This document shows, piece after piece, positions 12,520-16,292 of a DNA stretch of 16,292 nucleotides. The stretch is from contig JAZDEQ010000014.1 in assembly GCA_043808565.1 (NCBI GenBank), positions 1 through 16,292 of the forward strand, given 5' to 3'. The position numbers and the translations under genes were made by a program. Origin of the DNA: UBA12403 sp043808565 (lineage in GTDB: Bacteria > Patescibacteriota > Patescibacteriia > UBA9934 > GWF2-40-263). The notes under the pieces were generated by a model. It saw nothing but the letters and a program-made list of their open reading frames with translations, was not told the origin of the DNA and ran no database searches. Each line of letters begins with the position of its first letter. Position 1 is the stretch's first letter.

Positions 12520-14349
12520 TTACGCCACCGTCACACTCTTGGCCAAATTTCTCGGACGGTCTGGATCGTAGTTGCGAGCTAGGGCAGTGTAGTAAGCGAG
12601 AAGCTGGAGTGGAATAACGGCTAAGAGCGGGGAAGTCATATAGTGAGAAGCCGGAATCCGGATTATTTCATCGATCGCTGAGGCAGGAAGTTCAACACCT
12701 TCTGGGGCAATGACAATTGTTCTGGCACCGCGAGCTTTAACTTCTTGTAAGTTGCTAATGATTTCATTTTTCTTTTCATCATCTAAAACAATACCCACGA
12801 CTGGAAAATTTTCTTGGAGTAAAGCAATTGGTCCATGCTTTAATTCGCCGGCTTCATAAGCTTCGGCGTGGAGGTAGGCGACTTCTTTAATTTTTAAAGC
12901 CCCTTCTTTGGCAATAACCGCGCCCGGACCGCGACCGATAAAATAGACATCATTGGTGGCCGCTAAAATTTGTGCCAATTTTTTAGTTTGCTCTTCGGTC
13001 TTTTTTATGGTTTGAGCGATTTGTTCGGATAGACCAAGTAAAGCCCGGCCTAATTCGCGGCCTTGGCTGCGATTCATTTTTTCTTTATTTCGACCAAACC
13101 ACAAAGTCAATAAAAGAAAAACTACGGATTGAGCAAGAAAAACTTTCGTTGAAGCTACAGCTTTTTCTGGCCCGGCATTAGTGTAAACACCACAACCAGT
13201 TTCCCGAGCAATAGCTTTGCCCACGCGATTGATAATGGAAAAAACGGTTAAGCCATTTTTTTTGGCTTCTTTAATACATTGCAAAGTATCGTGAGTTTCG
13301 CCAGATTGGCTAACGGCCAAAACCGCACAGTTGTTGGGAAAAAGTTGAGCCCGAACTTCTGAGGCCGGAACGGTTTGTAATGAATCAAAGCCACCGTATT
13401 CTTCCAGCCAATATAGACCTAATTCAGTCGCATATTTGGCCGTGCCACAAGCCACACCACGTAGATGCTTAGCGGAAAGCAATTCGTTTTTTCGGCCTTC
13501 CAAACCGCCAAGTTTAGCTGAACCATCATCGAGGAGTAAACGAGCGCCGTTGTTTATTGCTCGCAAGACCGTGTCTGGTTGTTCATTTATTTCTTTTAGC
13601 ATGAAGTGAGAAAAAGGCTCGGGTGAAGTGGCGACTTCATCTTCAGCCAAGCGAATTGTTTGAGTTTCCCCGTTGTAGCCAGAAGAGGTGACAGTACAAA
13701 CGCAATCTTCAGGCACCACAATAAAGCGTTTGGTGTGATTTATAAAAGCGTCTTCCAGGGAAGCAATAAACATTTCTTGTTCGCCAATGCCTAAAAGGAT
13801 TGGGCTACCATGGCGAGCCACCACAATTTCATTAGGAAAATTTTTAGCCATAACCACCAAACCCCAAGTACCGCGCAGTTGGCTAACAGCTTTTTGCACA
13901 GCGGCTTCCAAAGATTGAATGCCTGAATTAAAAGCTTCTTCAATTAAATGAGCCACAACTTCAGAATCAGTTTCCGATTTAAAAGTATGATCCTGAGAAA
14001 TTAAAAGGCTTCGCAGTTCGGAAAAATTTTCAATAATACCATTATGGACCAGGGCAATATTTTCTAAACAATCAGTGTGTGGATGAGCATTTGGGACAGT
14101 AACGCCGCCATGAGTGGCCCAGCGAGTGTGACCGATTGATAACGTCGCCTCACTCATTTTGTCTAAGTCATTATGCTCTCGTAGGGCCTGAAGTTTACCC
14201 ACGGTTTTGGTGATAAAAAGCTGACCGTCAATTAAAGAAGCTATGCCAGCTGAATCATAACCACGTTCTTCTAGAGCCGTGAGACCTGGCAAGATAACAT
14301 TTTGAATAATATTTTTTCGCGGGCCAATATAGCCAATGATTCCACACAT
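12520..14349 (-). CDS. glmS: Glutamine-fructose-6-phosphate aminotransferase (isomerizing)
   Basis: GlmS converts fructose-6-phosphate and glutamine to glucosamine-6-phosphate, the first step to UDP-GlcNAc. At 609 residues it is the same length as the E. coli enzyme. Cys2 is the N-terminal nucleophile of the class II glutaminase domain (1 to about 220, with GHTRWATHG at 73-81 and HNGIIEN at 102-108). The FMLKEINEQP linker (249-258) leads into two SIS domains with CGTAKYA (301-307), SQSGET (347-352), ASTKVF (399-404), KHGPIAL (504-510) and the terminal NLAKSVTV. All key residues appear intact. The start ATG is preceded by an A-run and C-tracts, with no Shine-Dalgarno site. No clear terminator follows before the leader/tRNA-like RNA, so read-through into it is possible. 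Confidence 0.97.
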   Translation of the reverse strand: MCGIIGYIGPRKNIIQNVILPGLTALEERGYDSAGIASLIDGQLFITKTVGKLQALREHNDLDKMSEATLSIGHTRWATHGGVTVPNAHPHTDCLENIALVHNGIIENFSELRSLLISQDHTFKSETDSEVVAHLIEEAFNSGIQSLEAAVQKAVSQLRGTWGLVVMAKNFPNEIVVARHGSPILLGIGEQEMFIASLEDAFINHTKRFIVVPEDCVCTVTSSGYNGETQTIRLAEDEVATSPEPFSHFMLKEINEQPDTVLRAINNGARLLLDDGSAKLGGLEGRKNELLSAKHLRGVACGTAKYATELGLYWLEEYGGFDSLQTVPASEVRAQLFPNNCAVLAVSQSGETHDTLQCIKEAKKNGLTVFSIINRVGKAIARETGCGVYTNAGPEKAVASTKVFLAQSVVFLLLTLWFGRNKEKMNRSQGRELGRALLGLSEQIAQTIKKTEEQTKKLAQILAATNDVYFIGRGPGAVIAKEGALKIKEVAYLHAEAYEAGELKHGPIALLQENFPVVGIVLDDEKKNEIISNLQEVKARGARTIVIAPEGVELPASAIDEIIRIPASHYMTSPLLAVIPLQLLAYYTALARNYDPDRPRNLAKSVTVA

Positions 14350-14358
14350 ATTTTTTTT

Positions 14359-14405
14359 GGGGGGTTAAGGGGGGTTTAGGGGAGTTAGGGGGGGGTAGGT
14401 TGGTT
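14359..14405. repeat. G-tract repeat in the glmS 5' leader region
   Basis: The plus strand has G-tracts of 6, 6, 4 and 8 at 14359-14364, 14369-14374, 14379-14382 and 14388-14395, separated by TTAA, TTTA and AGTTA, then TAGGTTGGTTGG. Four tracts with short loops meet the usual G-quadruplex pattern. For glmS this is the template strand, so its mRNA leader would be C-rich. Confidence 0.75.
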
Positions 14406-14413
14406 GGAAGAAT

Positions 14414-14443
14414 AATATAGCACTTTGTTTGATAGTTGTTCAA
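14414..14443 (-). promoter_or_regulatory. glmS promoter
   Basis: On the minus strand: -35 TTGAAC (14438-14443), 18-bp spacer, extended -10 TGC-TATATT (-10 at 14414-14419, TG at 14421-14422). The predicted start near 14407 gives a C-rich leader of about 57 nt, too short for a glmS ribozyme. It is back-to-back with the antiporter promoter. Confidence 0.65.
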
Positions 14444-14466
14444 TATTTTTTAAGAAAGAATTTTTA

Positions 14467-14475
14467 TGCTATAAT
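14467..14475 (+). promoter_or_regulatory. Extended -10 promoter of the antiporter gene
   Basis: TGC-TATAAT (TG at 14467-14468, TATAAT at 14470-14475) is a consensus extended -10. ATG 14482 begins 6 nt after it, so the predicted transcription start falls on or next to the start codon. Confidence 0.7.
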
Positions 14476-14481
14476 TTTTCC

Positions 14482-16155
14482 ATGTTCGATAATTTATTTT
14501 TTCAAATCGGTGGCGTGTTGGTGGTGGCTGGGGCTTTATCTTTTTTAGCTCGAGCTTTACGCCAGCCGTTAATCATTGCTTATCTGGTGGCCGGGGTTTT
14601 GGTTGGGCCAACGCTTTGGGCTTTTGTTCACGAGTCCGAGGCTTTTGACGCCCTGGCTAAAATCGGTGTGGCTTTTTTGTTATTTACGGTTGGTCTAGGT
14701 TTAAATTGGCGGCAGGTCAAAGAAATCGGCGGTGTTGCGGCCGCCAGCGGTTTGGCTCAGGTGTTTTTTACTTCATTGGTCGGTTTCACGATTGCTCATT
14801 TTTTTGGTTTTGATTTCACTACTAGTTTGTTTGTGGCCGTGGCTTTTTCTTTTTCCAGTACGATTATTATTGTAAAGATGTTGATGGATAAGGAACATTT
14901 GGACACTTTGTATGGCAAGATTGCCGTGGGTTTTCTTTTGGTCCAGGATTTGGTGGCCATGATCATTCTTTTGGTTTTGGGAGCGGTGAGCAAAGGCGGG
15001 TCACCAACTGATATTTTGGTTTGGGCCTTGACCAAAGGATTATTAGTTGTAGTTATTTTTTGGTTTGTTTCCAGTCGAATTATTCCGCACATTGTTCGCT
15101 TCGCGGCTAAGTCACAAGAATTACTTTTGGTTTTTTCTTTAGGTTGGTGTTTTGCTGTGGCCGGAGCACTTTATTTTTTTGGTTTTGGTTTGGAAATGGG
15201 GGCGCTTATTGCCGGCGTCTCACTTTCCGGTACTCAGTATCAGCGAGAAATTAATGCTCGAGTTCGACCATTGCGGGATTTTTTTCTGATTTTATTTTTT
15301 ATTGTTCTCGGCACCCAACTCCAATTGTCAGACGCCCCAAGCTTGATTTGGCCAATTGTTGTTTTTTCTCTTTATATTCTTTTTGGTAATCCAATCGTCA
15401 TGATGTTGGTTTTGCGCGCTTTGGGCTATCACCCGCAAACTGGTTTTTTGGCTGGGACAACGGCGGCGCAAATTTCTGAATTTTCTTTTATTATGTTAGG
15501 CGCCGGAATTTCTTTTGGTTTGGTTTCGTCATCGGCCTTAACTTTAGCCACCGGAGTTGGTCTTATTACCATTGCCGGTTCTGCTTATTTAGTTAAAGAA
15601 AATGAACGGCTTTATGAATGGCTGCGACCATTATTAAAATTTTTAGAAAAGCAACGGGTTAAGCACGCCGCCAAAGCCCAGCGTTTAGCGGCGCCAAAAA
15701 TAATTTTATTTGGTTGTCACCGTTCGGGTAAAATTTTGCTCGAAGAAATCAAAAAAATGCGGCAAAAATATTTAGCGGTTGATTATGATCCGTCAGTGGT
15801 TGAAAATTTAGCCAAGCATAAAATTCCCGCGGTTTATGGTGATGCCGGTGATGAAGATTTTTTGCGCGGTCTGCAAATTGAAAAAGCCAATTTGGTTCTT
15901 TCAACCATTCCTGATGTTTCAGTTAGTTTAGAACTTCTCGGATATCTACGAAATAAAAATTTTAAAGGCACAGTCATTGTCGCCGCCCGCACAGCCGAAG
16001 AAGCAACCGATTGCTATTCAACCGGCGCCCACTTTGTAATTGTCCCCAGCCTTTTAGGTGCCGAAAGGTTTCGTGAGCTTTTGATTAAAAATAAAGATGT
16101 TGATAAGAAATGGCAAAGGGAAGGGAAAGTGGTTCAAAAGGAAAATATTGATTAA
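14482..16155 (+). CDS. CPA2/Kef-type monovalent cation:proton antiporter with RCK (TrkA-N) domain
   Basis: The 557-residue product has an N-terminal Na+/H+-exchanger domain with about twelve membrane helices (1 to about 380). Features are LRQPLIIAYLVAGVLVGP (26-43), the FSFSSTIII segment (122-130) and the ion-site QDL (Q155-D156). A charged linker follows, then a cytosolic RCK_N domain (about 405-525) with the nucleotide-binding start KIILFGCHRSGK and AVDYDPSVVENL..GDAGDEDFL. The glycine motif is GCHRSG rather than GxGxxG, so NAD binding may be altered. ATG 14482 is preferred over the 19-residue upstream in-frame extension, since the extension overlaps the promoter. It probably exchanges K+ or Na+ for protons. 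Kef, KefB-like or CPA2 names all fit; substrate is not readable from sequence. Confidence 0.92.
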   Translation: MFDNLFFQIGGVLVVAGALSFLARALRQPLIIAYLVAGVLVGPTLWAFVHESEAFDALAKIGVAFLLFTVGLGLNWRQVKEIGGVAAASGLAQVFFTSLVGFTIAHFFGFDFTTSLFVAVAFSFSSTIIIVKMLMDKEHLDTLYGKIAVGFLLVQDLVAMIILLVLGAVSKGGSPTDILVWALTKGLLVVVIFWFVSSRIIPHIVRFAAKSQELLLVFSLGWCFAVAGALYFFGFGLEMGALIAGVSLSGTQYQREINARVRPLRDFFLILFFIVLGTQLQLSDAPSLIWPIVVFSLYILFGNPIVMMLVLRALGYHPQTGFLAGTTAAQISEFSFIMLGAGISFGLVSSSALTLATGVGLITIAGSAYLVKENERLYEWLRPLLKFLEKQRVKHAAKAQRLAAPKIILFGCHRSGKILLEEIKKMRQKYLAVDYDPSVVENLAKHKIPAVYGDAGDEDFLRGLQIEKANLVLSTIPDVSVSLELLGYLRNKNFKGTVIVAARTAEEATDCYSTGAHFVIVPSLLGAERFRELLIKNKDVDKKWQREGKVVQKENID

Positions 16156-16167
16156 ACTTGCTATATT

Positions 16168-16187
16168 CCGCTCAGCTTGCTGCGCGG
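16168..16187 (+). terminator. Weak hairpin after the antiporter gene
   Basis: CCGC and CAGC pair with GCTG and GCGG with one mismatch and a 2-nt tip. The run behind it is CCTTCCTTATTT rather than a clean T-run, so termination is plausible but unproven. Confidence 0.35.
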
Positions 16188-16202
16188 CCTTCCTTATTTA
16201 AA

Positions 16203-16292
16203 CTAGGGTGGTATGCGAACGGTTAAAAAATCTTGTAAAACTTTTATTAAATCTGTTTCTGTTAGTTTAGATAGTTTTTGAGAGCAATTCCT
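16203..16292 (-). CDS. Possible C-terminal fragment of a minus-strand gene (partial)
   Basis: A minus-strand frame is open from the right edge to TAG at 16203-16205, giving 29 residues that include KLSKLTETDLIKVLQDF, an amphipathic helix-like stretch. The other minus frames and the overlapping 22-codon plus-strand frame (16213-16281) look less protein-like. The piece recalls the start of HicA-type toxins, but that is not enough to name it. It may be a decayed gene. Confidence 0.25.
   Translation of the reverse strand, partial: RNCSQKLSKLTETDLIKVLQDFLTVRIPP

Noticed and set aside
14359..14405. Telomere-like repeat or assembly end
   Set aside because: Unique coding sequence continues on both sides and the unit is irregular.
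14350..14407. glmS ribozyme in the glmS leader
   Set aside because: The predicted leader is about 57 nt and C-rich, far too short for the ribozyme fold.

Overview
The window reads as chromosomal sequence from a small-genome bacterium, most likely a member of the Candidate Phyla Radiation (Patescibacteria, Parcubacteria-like). Reasons: short intergenic gaps, AT-leaning coding DNA with TAA and TGA both used as stops (so no UGA recoding), few Shine-Dalgarno sites, a Clp-type AAA+ ATPase with N-terminal membrane helices next to a small membrane protein, a WecA-like transferase with an FLGEGGS motif, and intergenic spacers full of palindromic and iterated short-word repeats. The lineage call is an inference from these traits, not from a marker-gene tree.

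Layout. 1-70 is the tail of an unidentified gene. 71-480 is rpmA (ribosomal protein L27) with two leader hairpins and an intrinsic terminator. 526-1774 holds a cob(I)alamin adenosyltransferase-family protein and a predicted lipoprotein. 1854-2095 holds a minus-strand tRNA-Pro(CGG) followed by a broken second copy whose D-loop is interrupted by 73 bp of palindromic sequence. 2197-3471 is rarA; its last codons run into a 305-bp nested inverted-repeat element (3464-3768). 3790-6015 is an acidic hypothetical protein followed by a class B penicillin-binding protein. After a second word-repeat spacer (6028-6114) comes a tightly overlapped trio: small membrane protein, membrane-anchored Clp-like ATPase, WecA/MraY-type transferase (6123-10238). 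typA/bipA follows (10285-12111). 12112-12520 contains G-rich words, a bidirectional terminator and a minus-strand tRNA-like gene with an unusual upstream leader. glmS (minus) and a CPA2/Kef-type cation antiporter with an RCK domain (plus) diverge from a shared promoter region at 14350-14482.

How the genes work together. Three are cell-envelope genes: the PBP, the WecA-like lipid-linked sugar transferase, and GlmS, which makes glucosamine-6-phosphate on the way to UDP-GlcNAc. The others cover translation (L27, TypA, tRNAs), replication restart (RarA), cofactor handling and ion homeostasis.

Most notable points. (1) The Clp-like ATPase has lost the aromatic pore loops of both rings, the D1 catalytic residues and any visible ClpP-docking loop, so it should not be read as an ordinary unfoldase. 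(2) The tRNA-like gene at 12261-12337 has an upstream leader carrying complements to its D/anticodon region in pseudoknot order, and a plausible promoter that would start transcription at that complement. (3) Four genes have -10 boxes placed only 6-10 nt before the ATG, which points to leaderless transcripts. (4) Several intergenic spacers are built from iterated short words or nested palindromes, one of which supplies the rarA stop codon.
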